Both the position numbers and the translations under genes were made by a program. From assembly GCA_002840355.1 (NCBI GenBank), contig PHAL01000013.1:1-46742 (forward strand): a stretch of 46,742 nucleotides of DNA, in the 5' to 3' direction. The first letter of the stretch is position 1. Each line of letters starts with the position of its first letter. The notes under the pieces were generated by a model, which did no database searches, had not been told where the DNA came from, and was given only the letters and a program-made list of their open reading frames with translations. This DNA is from Elusimicrobia bacterium HGW-Elusimicrobia-3. Lineage in GTDB: Bacteria; Elusimicrobiota; Elusimicrobia; Elusimicrobiales; UBA9959. This document shows, piece by piece, positions 31,375 through 40,007 of the stretch.

Positions 31375-33255
31375 TTAATGCTGTACCACGAACTTCTTCA
31401 CTTTGGAAACATCGGAGCTGCCGTTGTCGTAGTTCCTTTCCACCAGGTAGAGGTACACGCCGGGCGCGAGCCTGCCTGTATTGAGCGAGGAAGTATGGCT
31501 GCCCGCCGCCTTGGATTCCTCAACCTTGGCCACCAGGTCGCCGATCACGTTATAGACCCGGATCTTGACCTTGCCCGGCGAGGCCATGCAGTATCTGAAG
31601 TTGCCCGTGGCCCCTTTGGCCGGAGAGGGGAAGAAGTAGCCCGCGCTGCAAGAGTCGTCCACCGCCGCGAACGGGACCGCGCCGAACTTCGTGACAAAGG
31701 CGGTATTGGTGCCGGTGCCGCGGGTCTGCTGGAACCCGCCAGCCACCAGCGGGAAAGTCCCGGCGCCCGAGCCGGTATAGCCGGTGACATAAATATTGTT
31801 AAGGCTGTCAATGTCGAGCCCCTGCCCTCTGGTCGGGCCGGTTCCGCCCAGCCAGGTAGAGAAAGCCAGGGGGCCGCCAGTCTTGCTCAGTACCGTCACG
31901 AACGCTTCCGGCGACCCTATAAAGGTGCTCTGACCGGCTACCGGGTTGGCGCCCGCGATAGGAAAGTCCCCGGAGGTGGTATGGCCGGTCACATAGGCGT
32001 GGAAAGAGCTGTCCACTACGATCCCGGTCGCCCGGTCGTCGGTATTGCCGCCCAGGTAGGTCGCGTACACGCCGTCGTTATGCCCGCCACCGTTGCCCAT
32101 TCGCAGCTTCAGCACGAAAGCGTCGGGGCCGGTCGACATCGTAGTCCGCCCGCCGCCCAGGCCGGGCACGGTGGCGAAGACCGTGGAATTGTCGGGGAAG
32201 TCGGCGGAAAAGGTGTAGCCGGTTATATAAACGTCGTTCAGGCTGTCCACCGCTATGGAATTGCCCTGGTCGTCGTTGGCGCCGCCGATGTAAGTCTTAT
32301 AGTCGAAGCTGGACCCGTCGGCCAGCAGCCTGGCGGCGAAAGCGTCGCCTTCGCCGCTGCCGCCGCCCCAGGTGGGTTTAAAAGCCCCCGTGATGGCGGC
32401 GTCGGCCAGGCCGTCCCCGGTGTTGCCGGTGACATAAGCCCTGCCCGAGCCGTCGACGGCTATGCCCCGCCCGTTGGCGACGCCGGTGCAGCCCAGGTAG
32501 GTGCCATACACCTGCGCGCCGCCGGAAGTGAACTTCGTAACGAAAGCCTGGCCTGTCACGCTGCGCACGCCGGCGCAGGCGGACGCGTCTGTCGTGACCG
32601 GGAAGTTCGCGGTCGCCGGGTTATAGGCCCCGGAAACCACGGAAGCGTCGGTGGTTGTTCCGGCTATATAAAGGTTCTCGGCCGAGTCGATGGCGATGGC
32701 GTTGCCGGTATCATTTCCATCCCCGCCGAAGGTAACCTTGAAAGTCGTGGATTGGCCGTCCGCCGCGAAGCCCACCGCGAAAGCGTTCGTTCCCGTTAAG
32801 GGGGGGCCGCCGGCGGCCGCGCCCTTGATCGTCGTGCCGCCCAGATCGCCGCCTCCGCTGATCGAGCCGGTAATATACGCTCTGCCCGAAGGGCCGTCCA
32901 CGGCTATACCCAGCCCCGCCTCCTCGGTGGCGCCGCCCAGGTAGGTGGACCACACTATCGCGGTGCCGGCCGGGTTTATCTTGGTCACGAAGATGTCGTA
33001 GCCTGTACCCTTGACTGCCTGTATGAGGCTTCCCGCCACGCCCGGGAAATCGGGGGAATTCGTGGTGCCGGTCACGTAGGCGTTCTTGTTGTCGTCTACG
33101 GCGATAGCGAAGGCCTGGTCTTCGGTGGCGCCGGCGCCGCCGAGGAAGCTGGAGTAGGCGATGCTTGCCGCATGGGCCGGGCCGGTCAGGCCGGCTATCA
33201 GGGTTAGCGCCGCTATCGAGCGGCTCAGCTGAATAATTGTCGGGGCAGATCTCAT
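31375..33255 (-). CDS. Secreted SBBP beta-propeller protein with T9SS-like C-terminal domain
   Basis: 626-residue exported protein. It has a signal peptide (…LTLIAGLTGPAHA) and about seven SBBP-type repeats of the pattern D..G..IAVD....YVTG.T, predicted to form a beta-propeller. The ~85-residue C-terminal domain starts at FFPSPAKGATGNF and has SPGKVKIRVYNVIGDLV, then a GSHT..LN.GRLAPGVYLYLVE block and a final KVKKFVVQH. That C-terminus matches T9SS type A sorting or FlgD-like domains. It has a good ribosome site (AGAGG). A TATACT box (33304-33299) lies ~45 nt upstream. Probably a surface adhesin or binding protein. Confidence 0.85.
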   Translation of the reverse strand: MRSAPTIIQLSRSIAALTLIAGLTGPAHAASIAYSSFLGGAGATEDQAFAIAVDDNKNAYVTGTTNSPDFPGVAGSLIQAVKGTGYDIFVTKINPAGTAIVWSTYLGGATEEAGLGIAVDGPSGRAYITGSISGGGDLGGTTIKGAAAGGPPLTGTNAFAVGFAADGQSTTFKVTFGGDGNDTGNAIAIDSAENLYIAGTTTDASVVSGAYNPATANFPVTTDASACAGVRSVTGQAFVTKFTSGGAQVYGTYLGCTGVANGRGIAVDGSGRAYVTGNTGDGLADAAITGAFKPTWGGGSGEGDAFAARLLADGSSFDYKTYIGGANDDQGNSIAVDSLNDVYITGYTFSADFPDNSTVFATVPGLGGGRTTMSTGPDAFVLKLRMGNGGGHNDGVYATYLGGNTDDRATGIVVDSSFHAYVTGHTTSGDFPIAGANPVAGQSTFIGSPEAFVTVLSKTGGPLAFSTWLGGTGPTRGQGLDIDSLNNIYVTGYTGSGAGTFPLVAGGFQQTRGTGTNTAFVTKFGAVPFAAVDDSCSAGYFFPSPAKGATGNFRYCMASPGKVKIRVYNVIGDLVAKVEESKAAGSHTSSLNTGRLAPGVYLYLVERNYDNGSSDVSKVKKFVVQH

Positions 33256-33543
33256 TTTGGTTACCTCTTTGTCGTTCGGCCTGGTTGGCGGTGATCTAAG
33301 TATAACCGCTGCGCCCGTGCGCCATCTATTAGGAGTTCTGCCTGTGCGTATTGGTAGTATTACGGAGGTCCCGACGGGAACGGCCTTTTTCCCCGGGGCT
33401 AGAGGCCGCGGAGCGAACGCCCGCCCTCGCCTTAAGATTAACTCTGCCGCTCACCAGCCGCCGCCTCGCCGCCGGTCGCGTGGCCTGCCAGAGGTCCTGT
33501 TGCGGCGGGCCGCCGCGATTTGTATCATGGGGGAGGGGTGGAT
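33256..33543. other. 288-bp gene-free divergent region
   Basis: Between the propeller gene (minus) and the YjdF-like gene (plus). Near 33299-33304 is a TATACT box on the minus strand that can serve the propeller operon. At 33529-33540 is a GGGGGAGGGG stretch that acts as the ribosome site for the gene at 33544. The middle is GC-rich with no convincing ORF, RNA gene or repeat. Confidence 0.5.
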
Positions 33544-34266
33544 ATGTCTTCAGAACTTTACAATAAGACGCGCGCGGCGCACGACGAGGGCTGGGCCCAC
33601 AAATGGCTGGGCCGCGCGCTGCTGGCCGTCATGGCGGCCGAGTGGGTGTTCCTGCTCAGCGCCGGCCGCTGGCTGTCGGCCTTCCTGGTTACCATGATCA
33701 TCGCGGCCCTGGTGGCGCCGGGCGTATTCCGCCGGAAGCTGGATGTCGACATCCCGGTGGAGTTCCATATCACGGCGGTCGTCTTCATGACGGCCTCGCT
33801 GTATCTCGGCGAGGTGCACAGCTTCTACCAGCGATTCTGGTGGTGGGACATACTGCTCCATACCTCCGCTGGCCTGCTGATGGGTATCACCGGCTTCCTG
33901 CTGGTCTACCTGCTCAACGAGCGCAGGGAAGCCGGCCTGCACATGAGGCCCGGCTTCATCGCGCTGTTCGCCTTCTCTTTCGCGGTCACGATAGGCACCC
34001 TCTGGGAGATCTTCGAGTTCGCCGCTGATCAGGCGCTGGGGACAAATATGCAGAAGCCGATGCTGGGAGACATCTCCGGCCTGACCGACACCATCTGGGA
34101 CATAATAGTCAACGCCGTCGGAGCGCTGTTCGTCAGCCTGGTGGGCTGGCGCTATATGCTGCGCAAGGACATATTCCTGGTGCGCGACCTCATCCGGCGT
34201 TTCATCCGGAAGAACCCCTCCCTCTTCCGCGAGAGCGGCGGCCCGGAAGGGGGACACAATACTTAA
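33544..34266 (+). CDS. YjdF/DUF2238-family membrane protein
   Basis: 240-residue integral membrane protein with about six helices. The family hallmark is seen in FHITAVVFMTASLYLGEVHSFY (in parts), WWWDILLHTSAGLLMGITGF with its conserved Asp and His, GTLWEIFEFAADQALGTN, and DTIWDIIVNAVGA. Function is unknown for the family. The start at 33544 follows a strong GGGAGG ribosome site, preferred over an ATG 24 nt upstream. It appears to be a single gene, with a 151-bp gap to the next. Confidence 0.8.
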   Translation: MSSELYNKTRAAHDEGWAHKWLGRALLAVMAAEWVFLLSAGRWLSAFLVTMIIAALVAPGVFRRKLDVDIPVEFHITAVVFMTASLYLGEVHSFYQRFWWWDILLHTSAGLLMGITGFLLVYLLNERREAGLHMRPGFIALFAFSFAVTIGTLWEIFEFAADQALGTNMQKPMLGDISGLTDTIWDIIVNAVGALFVSLVGWRYMLRKDIFLVRDLIRRFIRKNPSLFRESGGPEGGHNT

Positions 34267-34417
34267 TTCAGCGTAGGACTCAGGTATTGTTTCCCAAAAG
34301 AATTGAGATCAATGCGGGGCTGGCGATACTGAACATGCTGCGGGGATTAAAAGTTAAAATGTAGCGGTCTGGTTTTGGCGGTCGGGCCGGGGCTGGAAAT
34401 TCCAAGAGGAGACTGGC

Positions 34418-35029
34418 GTGAACCCTATGATCAATTGTCCCAAATGTTCTTCCGAGGTGTTAGTCGAGACCCCCGCGCTGGGGAATATCCCGCTTGACGT
34501 CTGCCCGGCCTGCTCCGGGATCTGGTTCGAGAAGGGGGAGCTGGAAGCCCTGCTCCGCCAATCTCAGGGCGGCGGCCAGGCGGACCTTGGGCTCATCGAT
34601 CCCAAGCCTGAAGGCCACGACTGCCCCGCCTGCAAGGCAAAAATGTCCCGCGGCGGACTAGTGAACCCGCTGCTGCTGGTGGATAAATGCCAGGTCTGCG
34701 AAGGCGTCTGGCTGGACGCGCGCGAACTGGCCCTCGTGAAGAAGCTTCTCGGTCTTTCCGGCGGGGAGTCCGGCGTGAACGTGGCCAGGCCCGCCGCGGT
34801 CCCGGCCGCGCCTGAGCCGCGTGACCCTAAACTTATCCTGATAAAAATTGTCGCGGCCGGCTGCGCGATAGCCGGGCTTGTCGGTGTTAGCTATCAGATG
34901 TATCTGTATTTCAGCCCTGCGGAGGCCGTGTCCCGCGCGCCGTCCATAGGCAGGGCCGTGCTCAGCGTATTGCTTTTCGCCGGCGGGGTGCTGGCTCTGA
35001 ACTGGGGGAAAGAAGACCGCTGGCGCTAG
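34418..35029 (+). CDS. Membrane protein with two TFIIB-type zinc fingers
   Basis: 203-residue protein with two zf-TFIIB (zinc-ribbon-like) modules: CPKCSSEVLVE..CPACSGIWFEKGELEALL and CPACKAKMSRGG..CQVCEGVWLDARELALV. A linker and two membrane helices (~132-155 and ~178-195) follow. The GTG at 34418 lies 6-7 nt after AGAGGAGA and is preferred to the ATG at 34427. The role is unknown; such modules are common in small membrane-linked bacterial proteins. A hairpin terminator lies 25 bp after the stop. Confidence 0.8.
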   Translation: MNPMINCPKCSSEVLVETPALGNIPLDVCPACSGIWFEKGELEALLRQSQGGGQADLGLIDPKPEGHDCPACKAKMSRGGLVNPLLLVDKCQVCEGVWLDARELALVKKLLGLSGGESGVNVARPAAVPAAPEPRDPKLILIKIVAAGCAIAGLVGVSYQMYLYFSPAEAVSRAPSIGRAVLSVLLFAGGVLALNWGKEDRWR

Positions 35030-35053
35030 CCGGCAGGCCGCGCTATAAATGAC

Positions 35054-35079
35054 GAACCGCCGGGCTTTCCCGGCGGTTC
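35054..35079. terminator. Hairpin between convergent genes
   Basis: Perfect 11-bp stem (GAACCGCCGGG, 35054-35064, with 35069-35079) and a four-base loop. No long T run follows, so termination efficiency is uncertain. It separates the zinc-finger and SIMPL genes. Confidence 0.7.
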
Positions 35080-35098
35080 TGCTTTGTCCGGCGGGAGC

Positions 35099-35845
35099 TT
35101 ACTTGAGGAAATATTCCACGGTGGAGACCACGCGCAGTTTCTTGTCTTTCTGCTGCGTCTCCTGCGCGTCGGGGGTCTGGTACAGCGGCAGGATGGAGAA
35201 CTGCCCCTGCGAAGCGGACTTGATATCGCCCACCCTGGCGCCGGAATTCTTGGCGAATTCGTCGGCGGCCTGCCTGGCATTGCCGGTGGCCTCGCGCAGC
35301 ATGTCGGGCTTTACGTCGTTGAGCCGGGTGAAAAGGTAGGAGACCGAAGGCGGGTAGGAATCCCCATCGAAAATTACGCCCTGCCTGAGCAGTCCCTCGG
35401 TGCGGCCCACCAGTTTCTCTACCGCGTCTACCTTGGTGGTCCTGACCAGCACTGTCTGCTTTAGTATATAGCGGTTGTCGGGATTGACGCGCTCCGAGCG
35501 GTACTGGTTGGCCAGCTGGTCGAGCGTCTCCAGCCTGCCGGGCAGGATCTCGGCCTGGTCCAGGCCGCCTTCGGCGAGGAATTTAACCACTGCTTTCTGG
35601 TCCGCGGCCAGCCGGCCCCGCAGGGTCTCCAGGTTGGCTCCCGCGCGGATTATGCGGATGTTCCAGACGGCGATATCGGCTTTGACTTCTTTTTCGGCCA
35701 GGCCTTTCACGGTGACGGTCCTGTCTAGAACCTTGGCCTTGTAATAGTAGCGGCCCGGAAAGAACCCGCCCAGCGCCAGGCCGAGAGCGATTATGCCGGC
35801 CAGCCACAGGCGGCCCTTCTGTTCGGCGGTAAATTCCATATTCAT
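35099..35845 (-). CDS. SIMPL-domain (DUF541) protein, membrane-anchored
   Basis: 248-residue protein with an N-terminal membrane anchor (RLWLAGIIALGLALGGFFPG) and a SIMPL domain: TVTVKGLAEKEVKADIAVW at the start, an internal PDNRYILKQTVLVRT strand, and AREATGNARQAADEFAKNSG-like helix (here beginning LREATG). SIMPL proteins are periplasmic, and some relatives of Omp28/BP26 form barrel-shaped oligomers; their roles are poorly known. The start at 35845 is chosen because GGGAGG lies 6 nt upstream. Confidence 0.83.
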   Translation of the reverse strand: MNMEFTAEQKGRLWLAGIIALGLALGGFFPGRYYYKAKVLDRTVTVKGLAEKEVKADIAVWNIRIIRAGANLETLRGRLAADQKAVVKFLAEGGLDQAEILPGRLETLDQLANQYRSERVNPDNRYILKQTVLVRTTKVDAVEKLVGRTEGLLRQGVIFDGDSYPPSVSYLFTRLNDVKPDMLREATGNARQAADEFAKNSGARVGDIKSASQGQFSILPLYQTPDAQETQQKDKKLRVVSTVEYFLK

Positions 35846-36017
35846 ATTTTCCTCCCGGCTGAACATCCCTTAAAGAATTAAACCAAATTTAAACCGCCGC
35901 CGTTTCCCGGTCCGGCCCCGCCGGCGCCGCGCCCCTGGAAAGACCGCTGTGGCGGGCTTGTGCTTTTTGTTATCATTTACCGGGCCGGGCAGAGAAGGCG
36001 GAGGACATTAAAGACCG

Positions 36018-37301
36018 ATGACGCTCAATTACATCTGGATAGGGTTTTTCTTCACGGCGCTGATAGTGGCGCTGGCGCGGTTCGCGGGCTATATCATGTC
36101 GGCGCATCTCGATATGCTGCCGGGCCTGGTCTTCACCGCGGCCGACCGCGACGTCTTCGTGGCGATGGTCGAGAGCACCTTCGACATGGCCAAGATAAGC
36201 GTCACCATCGCCATCACGCTCATCGGCGTGATGGCCCTCTGGCTGGGCATCATGCGCGTAGGCGAGAAGGGCGGCGCGGTGGCGGCGCTCACGCGGCTGG
36301 TACAGCCCTTCTTCAGCCGCATCTTCCCGGACCTGCCGGCCGGCCACCCGGCCTTCGGCTCGATGATGATGAACATCAGCGCCAACATGCTGGGCCTCGA
36401 CAACGCGGCCACGCCGCTGGGCATCAAGGCCATGCGCGAGCTGCAGGAGGTCAACCCGGACAAGGAAACCGCCTCCAACCCGCAGATCATGTTCATCGCG
36501 CTCAACACCTCGGGCCTGACGCTCATCCCGGTCTCCATCATGGCCGTGCGCGCCGCCATGGGCGCGGCCAACCCGGCCGACATCTTCCTGCCGATACTGC
36601 TGACCACTTTCTTTTCCACGATGGCGGCGCTCGTCATCGTCTCGCTGGTGCAGCGGATAAACCTGCTGCAGCCGGTGATCCTGGCCTACCTCGGCGGCCT
36701 GTCGCTGGCCATAGGCTCGCTGCTCTGGGCCCTGAGCAACATGGCGGCCGGCCGGCTCGGCGCGGCTTCCACGTTCGCCGGCAACTTTATCCTGTTCCTG
36801 TTCATCATAGTCTTCCTGTTCCTGGCCTGGCGCAAAAAAGTGAACGTGTACCAGGAGTTCATCGAGGGGTCGAAGGAGGGCTTCCACGTGGCCGTCAGCA
36901 TCATTCCCTACCTGGTGGCGATGCTGGTGGCGATTGGCGTGTTCCGCGCCTCGGGCGCGCTGGACCTGCTGGTGGCGGGCGTCGGCAAGTTCCTGGGCCT
37001 GTTCGGCTTCGGCACCGATTTCGTCGGCGCCCTGCCGACGGCCTTCATGAAGCCGCTCAGCGGCAGCGGCGCGCGGGCGATGATGATAGAGGCGTTCAAC
37101 AACTACGGCGTGGATTCCTTCACGGGCCGGCTGGCGGCTACTTTCCAGGGTTCCACCGAGACCACTTTCTACACTATCGCCGTCTATTACGGCGCGGTGA
37201 ACGTGCGCAATACGCGCTATACGGTCACCGCCGGCCTGCTCTCCGAGCTGGCCGCGATAATAGCGGGCGTCTTCATCGCGAGGATCTTCTTCGGGGCCTG
37301 A
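36018..37301 (+). CDS. Fused SpmA-SpmB nucleoside-recognition (Gate) membrane protein
   Basis: 427-residue membrane protein made of two Gate domains. The first half is like SpmA (MMMNISANMLGLDNAATPLGIKAM, NPQIMFIALNTSGLTLIP). The second is like SpmB (KEGFHVAVSIIPYLVAMLVAIG, LMKPLSGSGARAM-like here FMKPLSGSGARAM, FQGSTETTFYTIAVYYGAV). In Bacillus these are two spore maturation proteins, but the fusion is common in non-sporulating Gram-negatives, so a role in sporulation is not implied. The substrate is unknown. GGAGG precedes the start by ~13 nt. The ATP-grasp gene follows at 28 bp. Confidence 0.85.
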   Translation: MTLNYIWIGFFFTALIVALARFAGYIMSAHLDMLPGLVFTAADRDVFVAMVESTFDMAKISVTIAITLIGVMALWLGIMRVGEKGGAVAALTRLVQPFFSRIFPDLPAGHPAFGSMMMNISANMLGLDNAATPLGIKAMRELQEVNPDKETASNPQIMFIALNTSGLTLIPVSIMAVRAAMGAANPADIFLPILLTTFFSTMAALVIVSLVQRINLLQPVILAYLGGLSLAIGSLLWALSNMAAGRLGAASTFAGNFILFLFIIVFLFLAWRKKVNVYQEFIEGSKEGFHVAVSIIPYLVAMLVAIGVFRASGALDLLVAGVGKFLGLFGFGTDFVGALPTAFMKPLSGSGARAMMIEAFNNYGVDSFTGRLAATFQGSTETTFYTIAVYYGAVNVRNTRYTVTAGLLSELAAIIAGVFIARIFFGA

Positions 37302-37329
37302 GCCGTGCGGCTGTGGCCGGCAATAAAAC

Positions 37330-38172
37330 ATGATCCCGTTGCTTTACCTTACAGATAAGAAGCACCGCGCCCTTATCCCCGACGAGGCCGGCATCGCCGG
37401 GGCTTTCGCGGAGGAGGGCGTCGGTCTTGATATCCGGGTATGGAATGAAACGGACTGGTCCGCCTGGCGCAACATCCTGATCCGCACTCCCTGGGATTAC
37501 GCCCGGGACCCCGGATTATTCCTGGGGAAGGTGGCCGCCGCCTCCGCGGCCGGGGCCTCGGTCATACACTCCGAAAAGATAGTGCGCTGGAACATAGACA
37601 AGCGCTACCTGGTCCAGCTTTCCGAGGCGGGCCACAAGGTGGTCCCCACGCACGTGGAAGAGAATTTCTCCGCCGCGGCGCTGCCCCCGTATTTCGCCAA
37701 GTACGGCCCGCTGGTCCTTAAGCCGCGGGTAGGCGCCGGCGGCATGGATACCTTCAAGGTTTTCCCCGGTGACGAGCCCGGCGTATTGGCCCCGCTGGCG
37801 GGCGTTTCCGTGCTGGTTCAGCCTTTCGTTCCGGAGATAGAGACCGAGGGCGAGTATTCATTCGTCTTTTTTGAGGAGGAATTCTCGCATTCCATTCTTA
37901 AGACGGCTAAAGCCGGCGAGTTCCGCGTGCAGGACGCCCATGGCGGCAGGGTTCACCTCTATAAGCCGGCCCCGGGAGAGGTGGCGGAAGTGACCGCCAT
38001 GCTTAGATCCGTAGGACTGGATACGGCGTACGCCAGGGTCGATGTGGTGCGCTGGAACGGAGGTTTCCACCTGATGGAACTGGAGATACTGGAACCCGAG
38101 CTGTTTTTCAGGTTCCGCCCCGAGGCCCTGGGCCGCTTCGCCCGGGCCGTGCGCAAAAGAATGCTGGCCTGA
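37330..38172 (+). CDS. ATP-grasp ligase, RimK/glutathione-synthetase-like
   Basis: 280-residue ATP-grasp protein likely to join a carboxylate to an amine using ATP. Seen: VIHSEKIVRWNIDKRYLVQL (start of the grasp fold), the ATP-lid strand LVLKPRVGAGGMDTFKV, VLVQPFVPEIETEGEYSFVFF, and the metal-binding DVVRWNGGFHLMELEILEPELFF. It resembles glutathione-synthase-like or DcsG-type ligases, but the substrates cannot be told. There is no ribosome site at the ATG. It is 28 bp after the SpmAB gene and has its own terminator. Confidence 0.8.
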   Translation: MIPLLYLTDKKHRALIPDEAGIAGAFAEEGVGLDIRVWNETDWSAWRNILIRTPWDYARDPGLFLGKVAAASAAGASVIHSEKIVRWNIDKRYLVQLSEAGHKVVPTHVEENFSAAALPPYFAKYGPLVLKPRVGAGGMDTFKVFPGDEPGVLAPLAGVSVLVQPFVPEIETEGEYSFVFFEEEFSHSILKTAKAGEFRVQDAHGGRVHLYKPAPGEVAEVTAMLRSVGLDTAYARVDVVRWNGGFHLMELEILEPELFFRFRPEALGRFARAVRKRMLA

Positions 38173-38220
38173 CGGCGGCCCTTCGCTGAAAACCGGTTTA
38201 ACTCTGGGGCAGGATAAAAA

Positions 38221-38249
38221 AGAAAGCCGCGCAACCTGCGCGGCTTTCT
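38221..38249. terminator. Hairpin terminator between convergent genes
   Basis: Perfect 12-bp stem AGAAAGCCGCGC (38221-38232) with 38238-38249 and a five-base loop. AAA and TTT tracts flank the GC core on both sides. It serves the ATP-grasp gene and the convergent glyA gene. Confidence 0.85.
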
Positions 38250-38266
38250 CGTTTCTGGCCCGGAGG

Positions 38267-39517
38267 TTAATTCTCGAAGCCGGGGTACATCGGGAAGCCG
38301 GCGCAGAGCTGCTTGACCTGCTCCTTGATCCCCTTCAGGGCCTTGTCGTCTTTGGCGTGCGCGATGGCCTCGTCCAGCAGGCCGGCCACGATGGCGATCT
38401 GCTTCTCCTTCATGCCGCGCGTGGTGATGGCCGGGGTGCCCAGGCGGATGCCGCTGGTGACCATCGGCTTCTGCGGGTCGAAGGGTATCGTGTTCTTGTT
38501 GACCGTGATCCCGGCCTTGTCCAGCGCCTTCTCGGCGTCGAGGCCGGTGATGTTCTTGGCGCGCAGGTCCACGCTCATCAGGTGGCAGTCGGTGCCGCCG
38601 CTGACGATGCGGTAGCCGCGGCCCTGCAGCTCGCGGGCCAGCTTGCGGGCGTTCTTGAGCACCTGCGTCTGGTATTCCTTGAACTTCGGGCTCATCGCTT
38701 CCTTGAAGCAGATGGCCTTGCCGGCGATGGCGTGCATCAGCGGGCCGCCCTGGTTGCCGGGGAAGTTGGTGCGGTCCACGTTCCTGGCGTAGCAGCCCTT
38801 GGAGAGGATCAGGCCGCCGCGCGGGCCGCGCAGGGTCTTGTGGGTGGTCGTAGTGACGATGTCGGCGTATTCCACCGGCGACGGGTAGATGCCGGCGGCG
38901 ATGAGGCCGGCGTAATGGGCGATGTCGGTCACCAGGAAGGCCTTCCAGGTGTCGGCGGCGCGCTTGATGCGGGCCCAGTCCCAGCGGCGGGAATAGTTTG
39001 ACGCCCCGGCCATGATGAGCTTGGGGCGGTGCTTCTCTATGAGCTTCTCCATCTCTTCGTAGTCTATCAGCTCGGTGTCCTGGCTGACGTTCATGGTGAT
39101 GATCTTGAAGTAGCGGCCGGAGAAGTTGAGCGGGTGGCCGTGGCTGAGGTGGCCGCCGTGGGAGAGGTTGAGGCCCATCACGGTGTCGCCGGGGTTGATG
39201 AGGGAGAGATAAGCGGCGATGTTGGCCTGCGTGCCGGAGTGGGGCTGCACGTTGGCGTGCTCGGCGCCGAAGAGCTTCTTGGCGCGGTTGATGGCCAGCT
39301 GCTCGGCCACGTCCACGTGCTCGCAGCCGCCGTAGTAGCGCTTGCCGGGATAGCCTTCGGCGTACTTGTTGGTCAGCACCGAGCCGAGGGCCTCGAGCAC
39401 GGCCTTGGAGGTGTAGTTCTCGGAGGCGATGAGCTCCAGGTTGTTCTGCTGGCGCAGCACTTCGCCGCGGACGGCCTGGTAAAGCTGGGGGTCGTTCTTC
39501 TTTATCTCGTCGTACAT
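38267..39517 (-). CDS. glyA: Serine hydroxymethyltransferase
   Basis: PLP enzyme that interconverts serine and glycine and supplies one-carbon units as 5,10-methylene-THF. Seen: LELIASENYTSKAVLEALGS, NKYAEGYPGKRYYGGCEHVD, NVQPHSGTQAN, DIAHYAGLIAAG, and the PLP lysine in VTTTTHKTLRGPRGG. It has 416 residues, the normal size. The start at 39517 has an AAAGGAG ribosome site 6-7 nt upstream, so the longer frame is rejected. It is the last gene of a minus-strand group beginning with the GAF/HD-GYP gene. Confidence 0.95.
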   Translation of the reverse strand: MYDEIKKNDPQLYQAVRGEVLRQQNNLELIASENYTSKAVLEALGSVLTNKYAEGYPGKRYYGGCEHVDVAEQLAINRAKKLFGAEHANVQPHSGTQANIAAYLSLINPGDTVMGLNLSHGGHLSHGHPLNFSGRYFKIITMNVSQDTELIDYEEMEKLIEKHRPKLIMAGASNYSRRWDWARIKRAADTWKAFLVTDIAHYAGLIAAGIYPSPVEYADIVTTTTHKTLRGPRGGLILSKGCYARNVDRTNFPGNQGGPLMHAIAGKAICFKEAMSPKFKEYQTQVLKNARKLARELQGRGYRIVSGGTDCHLMSVDLRAKNITGLDAEKALDKAGITVNKNTIPFDPQKPMVTSGIRLGTPAITTRGMKEKQIAIVAGLLDEAIAHAKDDKALKGIKEQVKQLCAGFPMYPGFEN

Positions 39518-39554
39518 GTTGGTCTCCTTTGTTGCCGCTAAATCCAAATCTATT

Positions 39555-40007
39555 TTACTTCTTTTTCAGCTTTTCCAGCGCCGCCCTGACCGCGGCCTTG
39601 ATCAGCTTGAAGATCTCGAAATAAAAGAAGTCGTCCCGGCCGTACGGGTCGGCGATATCGTCCCCGCCGAAGCCGGCGTACTCTATCAGCGTCTGCGTCT
39701 TCTTGGCGGCGCGCGGGTAGCGCCGTATGATCTCGGCCTTGTGGGCGGCCGTCATCGCCAGCACCAGGTCGTTGCCCTTGATCAGCTTGCCGGTCAGCAT
39801 GACGGGGACATGTTTGAAATCCTCGATGCCTTCCTTGGCCAGCAGGTCGGCCACGGCCCGGGGCTGGGGAATGCCCGCCCCGGCTTCGAGGCCGGCGGAG
39901 AAGAATTTTATTTTCAGTTTTTCGTCGGCCGCTATCTTGGCGGCGTAATGGTGGGCCAGCACGGAGCGGCAGGTGTTGCCGGTGCAGACGAACAGGACCC
40001 GCTTCAC
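39555..40007 (-). CDS. Low-molecular-weight protein tyrosine phosphatase (Wzb/ArsC fold)
   Basis: 150-residue phosphatase with the active-site loop C8-TGNTC-R14-S and the C-terminal catalytic Asp in DIADPYGRDD. The family acts on tyrosine-phosphorylated proteins or, in some cases, as arsenate reductase or on phosphoarginine. No tyrosine kinase is present nearby. The start is a GTG at 40007, whose GTGA overlaps the rsmI stop; this start places the strand KRVLFVCTGN directly at the N-terminus, as usual. Confidence 0.88.
   Translation of the reverse strand: MKRVLFVCTGNTCRSVLAHHYAAKIAADEKLKIKFFSAGLEAGAGIPQPRAVADLLAKEGIEDFKHVPVMLTGKLIKGNDLVLAMTAAHKAEIIRRYPRAAKKTQTLIEYAGFGGDDIADPYGRDDFFYFEIFKLIKAAVRAALEKLKKK

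Noticed and set aside
36018-37301. Evidence for sporulation from SpmA/SpmB
   Set aside because: The fused Gate-domain form is common in non-sporulating Gram-negatives, and no other spore gene is in the window.
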